Of a stretch of DNA of 64,000 bases, positions 8,033-16,977 are shown in pieces. Source of the DNA: an uncultured Dehalococcoidia bacterium (GTDB lineage: Bacteria; Chloroflexota; Dehalococcoidia; Lucifugimonadales; UBA3495); the NCBI GenBank assembly GCA_958296225.1, contig OY282456.1:2542001-2606000 (forward strand), read 5' to 3'. The notes below the pieces were generated by a model, which was not told where the DNA came from, searched no databases, and saw only the letters and a list, made by a program, of their open reading frames with translations. Every line of letters starts with the position of its first letter. Position 1 is the first letter of the stretch. The translations under genes were made by a program, and so were the position numbers.

Positions 8033-8875
8033 CTAAATTGCCCCACCCGGCGGCGCGATGCCGTGCTGCCGCAGCAGGCGCTCCAATTCCTGCCGGGCCG
8101 CTTGTTCCTGCTCCAAAGCCTGTTCGGCGGCGAGGCGTCTCTGTTCGGCGGCGAAGCGTCTCTGTTCGGCGGTGAGGCGTCGCTGTTCCGCCAGGAGGCG
8201 TTGCTGTTCGGCGGCGAGGCGTTCTCGTTCCGCGGCCTGACGCTCCTGCTCGGCCTCTTGCCGGTTGCTGATGAACTCTCCCGTGGCCGGATTCAGGAAC
8301 CGGAACCATTCCAGCCCGGCGTGCAGCTCCAGTTGCAGTACCGGGCTATGGCCGACGCACCGCCCGCTCGCCGCGTCAACTGCAACCGGAAGCGGCTGAT
8401 ACCGCCCCGCTGCCAGCCGGTAGCCTTGCAGCAGAGGTCGCAAGCGCGTTCCCTCCGGGTCGTAGCGCCAGTATTCTGCCACGCCCCAGCTTTCGTACAG
8501 CTCCTGTTTGTGGGCCAGGTCCCGGCGGTAAGTGCTCCGCGACGCTATTTCGATGGCAAAAAGGGGAACCTCCCCCTCCAGCCACATAAAATAGGAATGA
8601 CGCAGGGCGTTGCCCACGTTGGGAATCACGTACACATCCGGGGCCGCGCATTCCCTGATGTCGCTCGGCTGGTAGTAAATGAACATCTCGGCGGCCACCA
8701 GCATCGTCGGGTCGTCGGCGAACCAGATTTCCAGGGCCGTTTGCATATAGGCTTGCGGGACGAAATGATACATTGATTCCACCGGCAGCACGTCGCGCGC
8801 GTCGGGGTAATGAACGCCGTCGTCGGGCGTGGGGGGCCTGGCGCGCAGGTCTTTTTGCGTGTGGGGCGCGGTCAC
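8033..8875 (-). CDS. Uma2-family (DUF820, PD-(D/E)XK-like) protein with long coiled-coil tail
   Basis: The 280-residue protein has the Uma2 core at residues 30-190, a restriction-endonuclease-like fold: AAPDVYVIPNV, then LFAIEIASRSTYRRDLAHKQ with the E-x-S/K type active site, and YESWGVAEYWRYDP. The tail (about residues 205-272) is built of near-heptad repeats of the kind RRLxAEQ, at least six in a row, a coiled coil for oligomerisation. Uma2 genes are very numerous in Cyanobacteria and Chloroflexota and their role is not settled. The start is a GTG that lies four bases after the stop of the upstream membrane gene, so the two are probably coupled. A second Uma2 gene is at 46090-46860. Confidence 0.88.
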   Translation of the reverse strand: MTAPHTQKDLRARPPTPDDGVHYPDARDVLPVESMYHFVPQAYMQTALEIWFADDPTMLVAAEMFIYYQPSDIRECAAPDVYVIPNVGNALRHSYFMWLEGEVPLFAIEIASRSTYRRDLAHKQELYESWGVAEYWRYDPEGTRLRPLLQGYRLAAGRYQPLPVAVDAASGRCVGHSPVLQLELHAGLEWFRFLNPATGEFISNRQEAEQERQAAERERLAAEQQRLLAEQRRLTAEQRRFAAEQRRLAAEQALEQEQAARQELERLLRQHGIAPPGGAI

Positions 8876-8879
8876 AGGG

Positions 8880-9146
8880 TTACTCCGTATGCGGCGACTG
8901 CTCGGCGCCGGCGGCGGGCCGGGGCGCGGCCTGGCGGCTGCTGGCCCAGTAGGTGATGACGATGAGGGCCGGGATGGCGATTATGATGATCCCGATGATG
9001 ATGACGATGGTTAGTTCGGTGAACCCCAGGGTGCCCAGCAGGATGTGGCTAAGGGCCTGCATTATCCACTGGAGCAGCGTGGGGTCAGCCTCGCCGTGAT
9101 GCCGGCCGAGGGCAGCCAGTATAGGGGCCAAGGTCATACCCGGCAT
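8880..9146 (-). CDS. Small single-span membrane protein
   Basis: The 88-residue protein has an amphipathic N-terminal half and one very hydrophobic helix at about residues 42-66, rich in isoleucine (TIVIIIGIIIIAIPALIVIT), then a short polar tail. An alternative start is Met4. I do not recognise the family. It sits between an MFS transporter gene (40 bases upstream) and the Uma2 gene (four bases downstream) on the same strand, which suggests one transcript of three genes. No function can be assigned. Confidence 0.5.
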   Translation of the reverse strand: MPGMTLAPILAALGRHHGEADPTLLQWIMQALSHILLGTLGFTELTIVIIIGIIIIAIPALIVITYWASSRQAAPRPAAGAEQSPHTE

Positions 9147-9185
9147 TGCCGCGGCCTCCGGATTACGGGCGCCAGGGCGGTCAGG

Positions 9186-10652
9186 CTAATAGAGACGGGC
9201 GCCGGCGCCCGCAGTTGCCAGCTGCGGCGTCGGTTGGGAATTGTAGCGACTGGAGTAGTGGTGTTCCTTGATGCTGTACGCTGCGATGGCCGCCGGAATC
9301 AGGGTCAGGCCCGCGATGAGGAAGGGCCAGAAGTAGCTGTTGTCGAACCATTCGTAGGCGTAGCCGGCCAGCTGGATGCTGAAGAAGGAGCCAATCTGAT
9401 GGGAGAAGAAGACCCAGCCGCTGATGGTGCCCAAAGCCCGGAATCCGTACACGTCGGCGGTGAGGGTGGAAGTGAGCGGCACGCTGGCCACCCAGGACAT
9501 TCCCGACAGCATGGCGAAAGCCACCAGGCCCAGCATGGGGTAGCCCAGCACCGGCAGGAACACCAGGCACATAAATGCCACGCCACGGGTGGCGTAAACG
9601 ATGCTCAGCACGTTTTTCCGCCGCATCCGGTCGCCCATAAACCCGGTGATGATAACGCCGGCCGCGTTGAGGCCGGTCATCATGCCGAACATCAGGGCGG
9701 CGAACACCTTCTTGTCGTCGAAGGACATCCAGAGGAAGTTGACCGTTTCGGGCAGAATGTCCTCGGCGTAGGGTATGAAGTGGATGCTCAACAGGCCGGT
9801 AGTTATGCCGCAGACTACGTATGCTCCCGACAGCTGCCACATGGGGGGAGTCTTGAAGCATTTGCGCCAGCTGTCCACTTCGTAGAGGCCCGACTGCCGC
9901 TGCGGGGGGACGGTTCCGGCGGGCGCGTCCTCGGGGTTGGGGTCGCCGTCCGAGTTCAGGCCCATTGCGTCGGGGCTGGGCCGGAGGAAGAATACCGCCA
10001 GCGGCGCGGCCAGGAACACTACCATCGTCCCCAGCAGGAACCAGACGGTACGCCAGCCCACCAGTTCCATGCCAAAGAGGTTGAGGGGGGAGTCGTTGAT
10101 GACTCCCATAAGGTAGGCCGCGAAGGGAATCATCAGCAGGCCGCCAATGGACGTGCCGGCGGCGGCCAGTCCGGTGGCCTTGCTCCGCTTGCGCCGGAAC
10201 CAGCGCACCACCAGGGCCAGCATATTGGTGATGGATGCGGCGCTGAGGCAGGTGTTGATTACGACGGAAAACACCAGGATGAACCACAGCAAGTCCAGGG
10301 GAACGGTAACGACTCCCAGATTCACCATGTGTTCCAGGTCCATGATGAAGGCCAGGCTCATAATGGCCAGGCCCATAATGGCCAGGCCGAAACCGAACAC
10401 CATCCGGGGGCCGTAGCGGTCGAACAGCGCGCCCATAATGGGCTGCATCGCGCCGTTGATGAGGAAGCCGACGGAACCGACCCAGGAGATGTCCGACCGG
10501 TCCCAGCCGAAGGTCGGCTCCATCTCGGTAACGAAGAGTCCAAACCCCTGCCGGCCCGGCATACTCAGGAAGGACACGAAGAAGCAGGTGGCAACGATGT
10601 ACCAGCCGAAGTAGAGCGGCGCGGTCACTTGCGCTGCGGATTTGGTAGCCAT
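9186..10652 (-). CDS. Major facilitator superfamily transporter (OFA/monocarboxylate-like)
   Basis: The protein (488 residues from the ATG at 10652) has twelve hydrophobic helices in two six-helix halves joined by a polar loop of about 45 residues around DPNPEDAPAGTVPPQRQ. The loop after helix 2 has GALFDRYGPRMVFGFG, the MFS D-x-x-G-x-R signature, and the second half has the matching GFMGDRMRRKNVL. The overall pattern resembles MFS families that carry oxalate, formate or monocarboxylates. The ATG at 10652 is chosen because GGGGG lies five bases upstream; the frame also extends to 10715. It is probably first in a transcript with the next two minus-strand genes. Substrate is unknown. Confidence 0.87.
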   Translation of the reverse strand: MATKSAAQVTAPLYFGWYIVATCFFVSFLSMPGRQGFGLFVTEMEPTFGWDRSDISWVGSVGFLINGAMQPIMGALFDRYGPRMVFGFGLAIMGLAIMSLAFIMDLEHMVNLGVVTVPLDLLWFILVFSVVINTCLSAASITNMLALVVRWFRRKRSKATGLAAAGTSIGGLLMIPFAAYLMGVINDSPLNLFGMELVGWRTVWFLLGTMVVFLAAPLAVFFLRPSPDAMGLNSDGDPNPEDAPAGTVPPQRQSGLYEVDSWRKCFKTPPMWQLSGAYVVCGITTGLLSIHFIPYAEDILPETVNFLWMSFDDKKVFAALMFGMMTGLNAAGVIITGFMGDRMRRKNVLSIVYATRGVAFMCLVFLPVLGYPMLGLVAFAMLSGMSWVASVPLTSTLTADVYGFRALGTISGWVFFSHQIGSFFSIQLAGYAYEWFDNSYFWPFLIAGLTLIPAAIAAYSIKEHHYSSRYNSQPTPQLATAGAGARLY

Positions 10653-10821
10653 ACGCCCCCTTGCGGCACCGGTTCGCCGGACGATGTCGGGCATCGTCGC
10701 ACGTAGCGCTATCATAGCAGGCCCGTATAGTGGGCGCCAGTCTAGCGGGGAGGCGCCTTACGGGCCGCGTTCCGCCGCCGACGGGATGGATGGGACGGGG
10801 CATCGCCATTGCATCGGCGTT

Positions 10822-13413
10822 CTACTCGCAGAAGGGCAGGCCCAGCCTGTGCAGGTCGTTGTAGGTAAGGTTAATATCCCGCAGAGTCGCCGGGATGCAG
10901 CCGGTGAACTGGTTGCCGCTGAGGTACAAAACCTCCAGGTTGGCCAGGCCGCCCAGCTCCGCCGGTATCGCCCCCGTCAACTGGTTGTCGCCGAGGTACA
11001 ACCTTTCCAAGTTGGCCAGGTTGCCCAGCTCCGCCGGTATCGCCCCCGTCAACTGGTTGTCGCCGAGGTACAACCTTTCCAAGTTGGCCAGGTTGCCCAG
11101 CTCCGCCGGTATCGCACCCGTCAACTGGTTGCCGCTGAGGTATAACCACCGCAGATTGGCCAGGTTGCCCAGCTCCGCCGGTATCGCCCCCGTCAACTGG
11201 TTGATGCTGAGGGACAACCACACCAGGTTGGCCAGGTTGCCCAGCTCCGCCGGTATCGCCCCTGTCAACTGGTTGCGGCTGAGGGACAACCACTCCAGGT
11301 TGGCCAGGCTGCCCAGCTCCGCCGGTATCGCCCCCGTCAACTCGTTGTCGTTGAGCCACAACACCTCCAGATTGGCCAGGTTGCCCAGCTCCGTCGGTAT
11401 CGCCCCCGTCAACTGGTTGCTGTCGAGGTCCAACTCCACCAGGTTGGCCAAGTTGCCCAGTTCCGCCGGTATCGCTCCCGTCAGCCGGTTGAAGTCGAGG
11501 GACAATTCAGTAACGCGCCCGTTGATGTCGGTAGCGACGCCGTACCATTTCGGAGCGTCGCTCAACCAGTTGTCGTTGTGCAGCCAATGCGCGCCATCCG
11601 TGGCATTGTAGAAAGCAATCAGTGCCGCGCGGTCTGTAGCCGCCAATGTCACCGAAACCCGGTCGCAGAACGGCACGACCCCGCGGATGAAGTCATTAGA
11701 GCGAACATCGCGTAAAGCGGCCGGGATGCACCCGGTCAGCTGGTTCCCGCTGAGGTACAACCGCTCCAGGTTGGCCAGGTTGCCCAGCTCCGCCGGTATC
11801 GCTCCCGTCAACTGGTTGTCTCTGAGGTACAACCGCTCCAGGTTGGCCAGGTTGCCCAGCTCCGCCGGTATCGCTCCCGTCAACTGATTGCGGCTGAGCC
11901 ACAACCACTCCAGATTGGCCAGGCTGCCCAACTCCGCCGGCATCGCCCCCGTCAACTGGTTGCTCTGGAGCCACAACACCTCCAGGTTGGCCAGGCTGCC
12001 CAGCTCCGCCGGTATCACCCCCGTCAACTGGTTGCCGCTGAGGTTCAACTCAGTGACGCGGTAGATGTTGGCAGTGACGCCGTGCCATTCGTACAGCGGC
12101 GCATCGCTCAGCCAGTTGTCGTTGTTATTCCAATTCGGGCCGTTAGTAGCGTGGTACAAAGCGACCAGCGCCGCCCGGTCGGTAGCTGCCAAAGTCACCG
12201 CAACCGGGTCGCAGAACGGCAAGAGAGTGCTGCCGATGTCATGGTCGCGAACATCGGGTAAAGCGGCCGGGATGCACCCGGTCAGTTGGTTCCCGCTAAG
12301 GTACAACACCTCCAGATTGGCCAGGTTGCCCAGCTCCGCCGGTATCGCTCCCGTCAACTGGTTGTCGTTGAGGTACAACCCCCACAGATTGGCCAGGTTG
12401 CCCAGCTCCGCCGGTATCGCCCCCGTCAACTGGTTGTCGTCGAGGAACAACAGCTCCAGATTGGCCAGGCTGCCCAGCTCCGCCGGTATCGCCCCCGTCA
12501 ACTGGTTGTCGTTGAGCCACAACACCTCCAGATTGGCCAGGTTGCCCAGCTCCGTCGGTATCGCCCCCGTCAACTGGTTGCTGTCGAGGTCCAACTCCAC
12601 CAGGTTGGCCAAGTTGCCCAGCTCCGCCGGTATCGCTCCCGTCAACTGGTTGTTGTAGAGGTACAACACCTCCAGATTGGCCAGGCGGCTCAACTCCGCC
12701 GGTATCGCCCCCGCCAACAGGTTGCCGCTGAGGTACAACTGCTCCAGATTGGTGAGGTTGCCCAGCTCCGCCGGGATCGCTCCCCTCAACCGGTTGCCCC
12801 TGAGGTCCAACTCAGTGACGCGGCCATTGTCGTCAGTGGTAACGCCATCCCACTCTCCCAGCGGCGCATCGCTCAGCCAGTTGTCGTTGTAACGCCAATT
12901 CGGGCCGTTAGTAGCGTGGTACAACGCGGCCAGCGCGGCCCGGTCGGTGGCGACTGAGCTGGAGGGCGGCGTGGCCGTTACCCAGCCTGACCACTGCCCC
13001 CAAACCGCGCCGGAGTCGGGCCAGTTCCAGCGCGCCCCGGCGACGATGAAACTGTAAGGCGTTCCGGGTTCCAGGTCGGTGATTACGCCTTGCGTGCCGT
13101 TGAAAGCGGCCATTTGCGGGGGAGCGGCGAAACTGCCGTTAGCGGCGTCAGCCGACTTGATATAGGCGATGAAATAGACTTGCGCGTTCTCGGCCGCCGT
13201 CCAGGTGAGGCCGACGGCGCCGAAGGGCTGCCCGTCCACGCTGGCGGACAGGTTGGTTACGGGCCCGACGGTTTGCGGTTCGGCGTCCGTCGCCGGCGTG
13301 GCGCCGCCGGACTGGGGCGCGCCGCCAAAGCCGGCCAGGGCCGCGGCCAGCAGGCCGAGCAGCGCCAGCAGGCAGACGGCGCGGGCGCGGGAACGAATAT
13401 AGGCCGGCATCAT
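10822..13413 (-). CDS. Secreted leucine-rich-repeat protein with fibronectin-like N-terminus
   Basis: The 863-residue protein begins with a signal peptide (hydrophobic core CLLALLGLLAAALAG). Residues about 45-135 look like a fibronectin type III domain (VGLTWTAAENAQVYFIAYI ... LEPGTPYSFIVAGARW). Then come three leucine-rich modules with 8, 5 and 9 repeats of 24 residues (consensus AELGNLANLExLYLxxNQLTGAIP). Each module is opened by a capping segment with DRAALxALYxATNGPNW and NDNWLSDAP and closed by GCIPA ... PFC, so a pair of cysteines caps each end. The plan matches plant-type LRR surface proteins of bacteria, probably for adhesion or ligand binding. The ATG at 13413 is chosen over a TTG at 13428. 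Confidence 0.9.
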   Translation of the reverse strand: MMPAYIRSRARAVCLLALLGLLAAALAGFGGAPQSGGATPATDAEPQTVGPVTNLSASVDGQPFGAVGLTWTAAENAQVYFIAYIKSADAANGSFAAPPQMAAFNGTQGVITDLEPGTPYSFIVAGARWNWPDSGAVWGQWSGWVTATPPSSSVATDRAALAALYHATNGPNWRYNDNWLSDAPLGEWDGVTTDDNGRVTELDLRGNRLRGAIPAELGNLTNLEQLYLSGNLLAGAIPAELSRLANLEVLYLYNNQLTGAIPAELGNLANLVELDLDSNQLTGAIPTELGNLANLEVLWLNDNQLTGAIPAELGSLANLELLFLDDNQLTGAIPAELGNLANLWGLYLNDNQLTGAIPAELGNLANLEVLYLSGNQLTGCIPAALPDVRDHDIGSTLLPFCDPVAVTLAATDRAALVALYHATNGPNWNNNDNWLSDAPLYEWHGVTANIYRVTELNLSGNQLTGVIPAELGSLANLEVLWLQSNQLTGAMPAELGSLANLEWLWLSRNQLTGAIPAELGNLANLERLYLRDNQLTGAIPAELGNLANLERLYLSGNQLTGCIPAALRDVRSNDFIRGVVPFCDRVSVTLAATDRAALIAFYNATDGAHWLHNDNWLSDAPKWYGVATDINGRVTELSLDFNRLTGAIPAELGNLANLVELDLDSNQLTGAIPTELGNLANLEVLWLNDNELTGAIPAELGSLANLEWLSLSRNQLTGAIPAELGNLANLVWLSLSINQLTGAIPAELGNLANLRWLYLSGNQLTGAIPAELGNLANLERLYLGDNQLTGAIPAELGNLANLERLYLGDNQLTGAIPAELGGLANLEVLYLSGNQFTGCIPATLRDINLTYNDLHRLGLPFCE
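10890..12830. repeat. 72-bp leucine-rich-repeat units, highly similar at DNA level
   Basis: The LRR gene contains 22 units of 72 bases in three blocks (8, 5 and 9 units, interrupted by capping segments). Neighbouring units are almost the same in DNA, including silent positions, and one pair in the third module encodes two identical 24-residue repeats. This points to recent unit gain or gene conversion. Because 72 is a multiple of three, all six frames stay open for long stretches here. Confidence 0.9.
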
Positions 13414-13829
13414 CACATAGCGCCTCAATTCCAGAGCGGGAGTTTAAGGTTGAAATCCGTAGATGTAATAACGATGTAAAAATTGGCTGCGGTCATCATA
13501 ATCCGGCCGGCAATGGGAAAGCCGCCTTGCGGCGGCCGCGCTGCCCTGCCGCCTGAGCAACAGGGGGTTCGCCTTTGACGGTAGCCGCAACACGGTCGTT
13601 TGTCAACGCGCCGGGCGGTTCGGGCAGCGTTCGGTTGCGGGTGGTTAATTTTCCGTCATCCTGGCGAAAGCCGGAATCCCGAAAGGTGAAACCAGTCAAA
13701 CCCTGTCCTTCCCGCATTATGGTTCAGCCTCCGGCGGCGGATGACGAATTTCGCGCGGCAGTGGATGGGCGGGGCGGCGACGACGTTTCGCGGATGGGCG
13801 AAGTGCGGGCGATGCCGCCGTGCCATAAT
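13414..13829. other. Intergenic stretch between the LRR gene and prs
   Basis: No convincing gene is present. The part next to the LRR gene is relatively AT-rich (13440-13500) and probably holds its promoter. A hairpin with GCCGCC/GGCGGC arms lies at 13520-13535. At about 13656-13682 there is a short REP-like sequence (CATCCTGGCGAAAGCCGG) that recurs in variant form in other intergenic regions of the window (15000, 15735, 61170). Confidence 0.4.
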
Positions 13830-14777
13830 CTACTGGAACATCTCGCCCACGGAGCGCCCTTCGTGAATGCGCCGGATGGCCTCGCCCAGCAGGGGCGCTA
13901 CGGACAGCACGGTCAGGTTGCCCACCATCTGCTCGGCCGCCAGGGGCACCGAGTCGGTGACGACGACTTCCGAATAGGCGCTCTCGCCCAGCAGCCGGGG
14001 CGCCGCCGGGGAAAAGACGGGGTGGGTGGCGCAGCAGTACACTTCGGTGACGCCGGCGTCCAGCAGGGCCCTGGCGGCGTTGACGATGGTGCCGCCGGTG
14101 AGGATTTCGTCGTCGAAAGTAAGGGCGCGCTTCCCGCGCACGTCGCCGATGACGTTCAGGGTTTCGGAACGGTCGTCGTTGGCGGTGCGGCGCTTTTCGA
14201 TGACGGCCACCGGCACGCCCAGCCGCCCGGCCATATCCCGCGCCCGCTTGCTGATGCCGAAGTCAACGGCCACCAGCACCAGGTCTTGCAGTCCCTTCTC
14301 GGCGAAATAGTTGGACAGGATGGGTTCCGCCGTCAGCTCGTCAACCGGGATGCTGAAGAATCCCTGAATCTGCCCGGCGTGGAGGTCCAGGGTCAGCACC
14401 CGGTCGGCCCCGGCGGTGGTAATCAGGTCGGCCACCAGCCGCGCCGTGATTGGCACCCGTGGCTGGTCTTTCTTGTCCGTCCGCCCGTAGCCGTAGTAGG
14501 ACACCACGGCGGTGATGCGCCCGGCCGACGCCCGCTTGCAGGCGTCAATCATAATCAGCAACTCCATCAGGTTATCGTTGGTCGGGGCCACGGTGGGCTG
14601 GATGATGAACACGTCCCGCTCCCGGATGTTCTCCCGGATGCGGACGAAGGTGTTGTCATTGGCGAACTTGAACGTCTCGCTGTTTCCCAAAGGGATGCCC
14701 AGGTAGCGGCAAACATCCTGCGCCAGCCGGGGATGAGCGTTGCCGGAAAACACCTTCAGTTCGTTGAGTATTGGCAT
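13830..14777 (-). CDS. prs: Ribose-phosphate pyrophosphokinase (PRPP synthetase)
   Basis: The 315-residue cytosolic enzyme makes PRPP from ribose-5-phosphate and ATP for nucleotide, His and Trp synthesis. It has the class I order: LKVFSGNAHPRLAQDVC at the start, RDVFIIQPT, the ATP/Mg site in LTLDLHAGQIQGFF, the flexible catalytic KR segment, and the PRPP loop DDEILTGGTIVNAA near residue 220. The loop reads DDEILTGGT where many homologues have DDMIDTGGT. The ATG at 14777 gives exactly the standard length and has AGGTG six bases upstream; the frame runs on to 14888 without a matching start. It is divergent from lepB. Confidence 0.96.
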   Translation of the reverse strand: MPILNELKVFSGNAHPRLAQDVCRYLGIPLGNSETFKFANDNTFVRIRENIRERDVFIIQPTVAPTNDNLMELLIMIDACKRASAGRITAVVSYYGYGRTDKKDQPRVPITARLVADLITTAGADRVLTLDLHAGQIQGFFSIPVDELTAEPILSNYFAEKGLQDLVLVAVDFGISKRARDMAGRLGVPVAVIEKRRTANDDRSETLNVIGDVRGKRALTFDDEILTGGTIVNAARALLDAGVTEVYCCATHPVFSPAAPRLLGESAYSEVVVTDSVPLAAEQMVGNLTVLSVAPLLGEAIRRIHEGRSVGEMFQ

Positions 14778-15118
14778 AGCGGCACCTTTCGGATAAGGGC
14801 GATGAGTAGGGCACGGCCGGCGCGAAACCGGCTGAGGCGGCGAAGCAGTCGGGGAGGCAATGGTAATTGGGCCGCCGATGCTAGTCAATGTCCGGGTGCG
14901 CGCGGGATAGGGCTCCGTTTCAGGTGGTCTGGGCCTTTCAAAGTCGCGGTCAAGGCTTTTTCAAAGTCCAGGCCGGGGGCAGGAATGGGCCCGGATTCCG
15001 GCGCCGGCCGGGATGACGGCTGCGGAGGAGCCTAGAAATACCCGGGCCGCCCGCGCGGACACCACGCCCCAACGCCGTGCCTTTTGCTAAAATAGACCCC
15101 GGACGGGGATAACGCACT
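14778..15118. other. Divergent intergenic region prs/lepB with degenerate element end
   Basis: No gene is visible. At about 14908-14931 there is a worn copy of the transposable-element end found elsewhere in the window (GGCTCCGTTTCAGGTGGTC). REP-like palindromes occupy 14960-15030. A possible -10 box of lepB, TAAAAT, is at about 15088, without a good -35 partner. Confidence 0.4.
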
Positions 15119-15700
15119 ATGAACCAAACCGATTGGCTGCGCGAACTGGTGGAAGCCGCCCTGATTGGCGTGGTGGTTTTTATTGCCATTCAGGCTGCGG
15201 TGGCGAACTTCCGGGTTGAAGGCTCCAGTATGCGGCCCACCCTGCTGCCCGGCCATTATTTGATGGTCAACAAGCTGGTGTATCACCAGGTGGATACCGG
15301 CCGCCTGGGCCAGATTGTTCCCTTCTGGATGCCCCGGGAACCCCGTATGGTTCACACGGCGCGGGCGCCCCGCCGGGGCGATGTAATAGTTTTTAACTAT
15401 CCCCTGGAACCGGAGCGCCAGTTTGTAAAGCGCATCATCGGAGAACCCGGCGACCGGGTTGTCATCGCGGGTGGACGGGTCATCGTCAACGGCCGGCGGC
15501 TGCCGGAGCCCTATCTGACCGCTCGGGGCGCTACCGATATGCACGCGGTGGAGCTGGCCGACGACGAGTATTTCGTCCTGGGCGACAACCGGGCCGGCAG
15601 CCGGGACTCCCGCCATTGGGGGCCGCTGCCGGCAGACCAGATCATCGGCAAGGTGTGGGCAATCTACTGGCCCCGGTCGGCCTGGGGATTGCCGCAGTAG
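15119..15700 (+). CDS. lepB: Signal peptidase I
   Basis: The 193-residue enzyme removes signal peptides from exported proteins at the outer face of the membrane. It has a single N-terminal anchor (about residues 12-30), the catalytic serine Ser37 in EGSSMRPTLLPG, the general base Lys104 in FVKRIIGEPGD, and the closing box DEYFVLGDNRAGSRDSRHWG. This is the short one-anchor form typical of Gram-positive bacteria and Chloroflexota. The ATG follows a GGGG-rich leader. It stands divergent from prs; the stop codon overlaps a 15-base direct repeat. Confidence 0.95.
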   Translation: MNQTDWLRELVEAALIGVVVFIAIQAAVANFRVEGSSMRPTLLPGHYLMVNKLVYHQVDTGRLGQIVPFWMPREPRMVHTARAPRRGDVIVFNYPLEPERQFVKRIIGEPGDRVVIAGGRVIVNGRRLPEPYLTARGATDMHAVELADDEYFVLGDNRAGSRDSRHWGPLPADQIIGKVWAIYWPRSAWGLPQ

Positions 15701-15790
15701 AGATTCATCCCGTAGAGATTCATCCCGTCATCCCGGCCGTCATTCCGGCGCAGCCGGCCGGCGCAACCGGGATGACGGGCGGCGGCGGCC
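15697..15790. repeat. Direct repeat and REP-like palindromes after lepB
   Basis: GTAGAGATTCATCCC occurs twice in direct succession (15697-15711 and 15712-15726). It is followed by a palindrome-rich stretch (CATCCCGGCCGTCATTCCGG and its complement) that may end the convergent transcripts of lepB and the Rieske gene. Confidence 0.6.
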
Positions 15791-15797
15791 GTGCGGG

Positions 15798-16124
15798 CTA
15801 TTCGGCCTCAATGACGGGGCCGACCAGAACGTCGTCGCCCTCGATGCGGATGGCGAACTTGCGGAGGGCCTGGGTAGCGGGCGGAGTGACGGGAACACCG
15901 CTGGCCACGTCGAAAACGGCCCCGTGCAGCGGGCAGACAATCTCGCCCTCCTCCAGGTCTCCCTCGGACAGGTTGGCGTAGGCGTGGGTGCAGATGTCGT
16001 CGCAAGCGTGCAACTCGCCATCCAGGTTCACCAGCAGGATTTCCTCCGCTCCAACCTTTACCGACACCATATCACCCGGCGGGATGTCGTTGAGAGAGGC
16101 AATTTTGACAAATTCGGCGGCCAT
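15798..16124 (-). CDS. Rieske [2Fe-2S] ferredoxin
   Basis: The 108-residue protein is a small soluble Rieske ferredoxin. The cluster ligands are Cys45 and His47 in ICTHAYA and Cys64 and His67 in VCPLHGAVFD. There is no signal peptide or anchor, so it should act in the cytosol, passing electrons to a dioxygenase, a nitrite reductase or a similar partner. The Pro loop in SGVPVTPPATQ and the spacing fit NirD/ring-hydroxylating-dioxygenase ferredoxins. No oxygenase gene is adjacent, so the partner is unknown. The start has GAGGAG upstream. Confidence 0.93.
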   Translation of the reverse strand: MAAEFVKIASLNDIPPGDMVSVKVGAEEILLVNLDGELHACDDICTHAYANLSEGDLEEGEIVCPLHGAVFDVASGVPVTPPATQALRKFAIRIEGDDVLVGPVIEAE

Positions 16125-16368
16125 TGGGTACTCCTCTAATATCCGGTTAACGTTTGGTCCTGGGTGTGGCGGCGTCAGTGTGGGGCGTTGCCGGTCCCAT
16201 TCGCGGCTTATTATATGACAAATGACCGGCTGGGGGCAGGGGGGCGCGCGCTTTGCCGGGAAACCGGCGCGGCGTTAGTTGCCTATTTTCGCATCACGTG
16301 TTAACCTGTCCGGCGACACAGGGAGCTGACGCCAAGCGGAACCGGAAAGGTAAGGTAATTAGACAGTA

Positions 16369-16635
16369 ATGTTGGACACCGACGTCAAGCAAAGAATTAT
16401 GGCAGAATATCGGAACCACGGGTCGGACACCGGCTCCACCGAGCTGCAAGTAGCCATGCTCACGGAGCGCATCCGGCAGGTAACGAACCATCTCCGCACC
16501 CATCGCAAGGACGTGCATTCGCGGCGGGGGCTGGTAACGATGGTGTCCAAACGGCGCCGGCTCCTGAATTATCTGAGCCGGGAAGACGTGGGGCGCTACC
16601 AGAGACTGATTGGCCGGCTTGGCCTGCGCCGCTAG
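16369..16635 (+). CDS. rpsO: 30S ribosomal protein S15
   Basis: The 88-residue protein has the standard S15 sequence pattern: QRIMAEYRNHGSDTGSTELQ, then LTERIRQVTNHLRTHRKDVHSRRGL and the RRRLLNYLSREDVGRY helix. It binds the three-way junction of 16S rRNA early in 30S assembly. The gene is followed by pnp 342 bases downstream, the classic rpsO-pnp order. The 244 bases upstream have no gene and form its leader and the start of the divergent Rieske gene. Confidence 0.98.
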   Translation: MLDTDVKQRIMAEYRNHGSDTGSTELQVAMLTERIRQVTNHLRTHRKDVHSRRGLVTMVSKRRRLLNYLSREDVGRYQRLIGRLGLRR

Positions 16636-16977
16636 CGCGGCCATTGCGCGCTAACCGCCCGGTCGCTGGCGTCCCGGTCCGAACCGGCCGGGACGGCAAC
16701 CCGAAGGCGCGCCGGGCCGCTGCGCCGGGCCCAATCCCGCCCGGCCTGGCCAGAACCGCAAATCAACGCCAATCGCAGCTGAAACGACACGGCCGGCGGC
16801 CGGGCCGGCATAATCCCGCATTGGGGCAATAACCGGAGACGACGAGATTGCCACGCTGCGCCCGCAACGGCAAAAGAGGACCGGGGCCAGCAACCCACGT
16901 GAAAGCCGGCCGCGCCGCGACAGAGGCGGCTGGGCAGCAACACCAATTGGAAGAGCGAGGTAGAGAACACTCCTGCT
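16636..16977 (+). other. rpsO-pnp intergenic region / pnp leader
   Basis: No gene is visible in these 342 bases. Several GC-rich inverted repeats lie at 16670-16820 (for example CCGGCCGGGACGG and GGCCGGCGGCCGGGCCGGC). In other bacteria this interval carries RNase III sites and PNPase autoregulation; whether that applies here is inference only. Confidence 0.4.

Noticed and set aside
9045..10809. Two long frames overlapping the MFS gene, one on each strand
   Set aside because: Both are low-complexity (His/Gln/Gly or Arg/Pro-rich) shadows; only the 9186-10652 frame has twelve hydrophobic helices and MFS motifs.
10895..12957. Plus-strand frames across the LRR gene with repeating sequence
   Set aside because: The 72-base repeat unit keeps all frames open; the repeats make sense as LRRs only on the minus strand.
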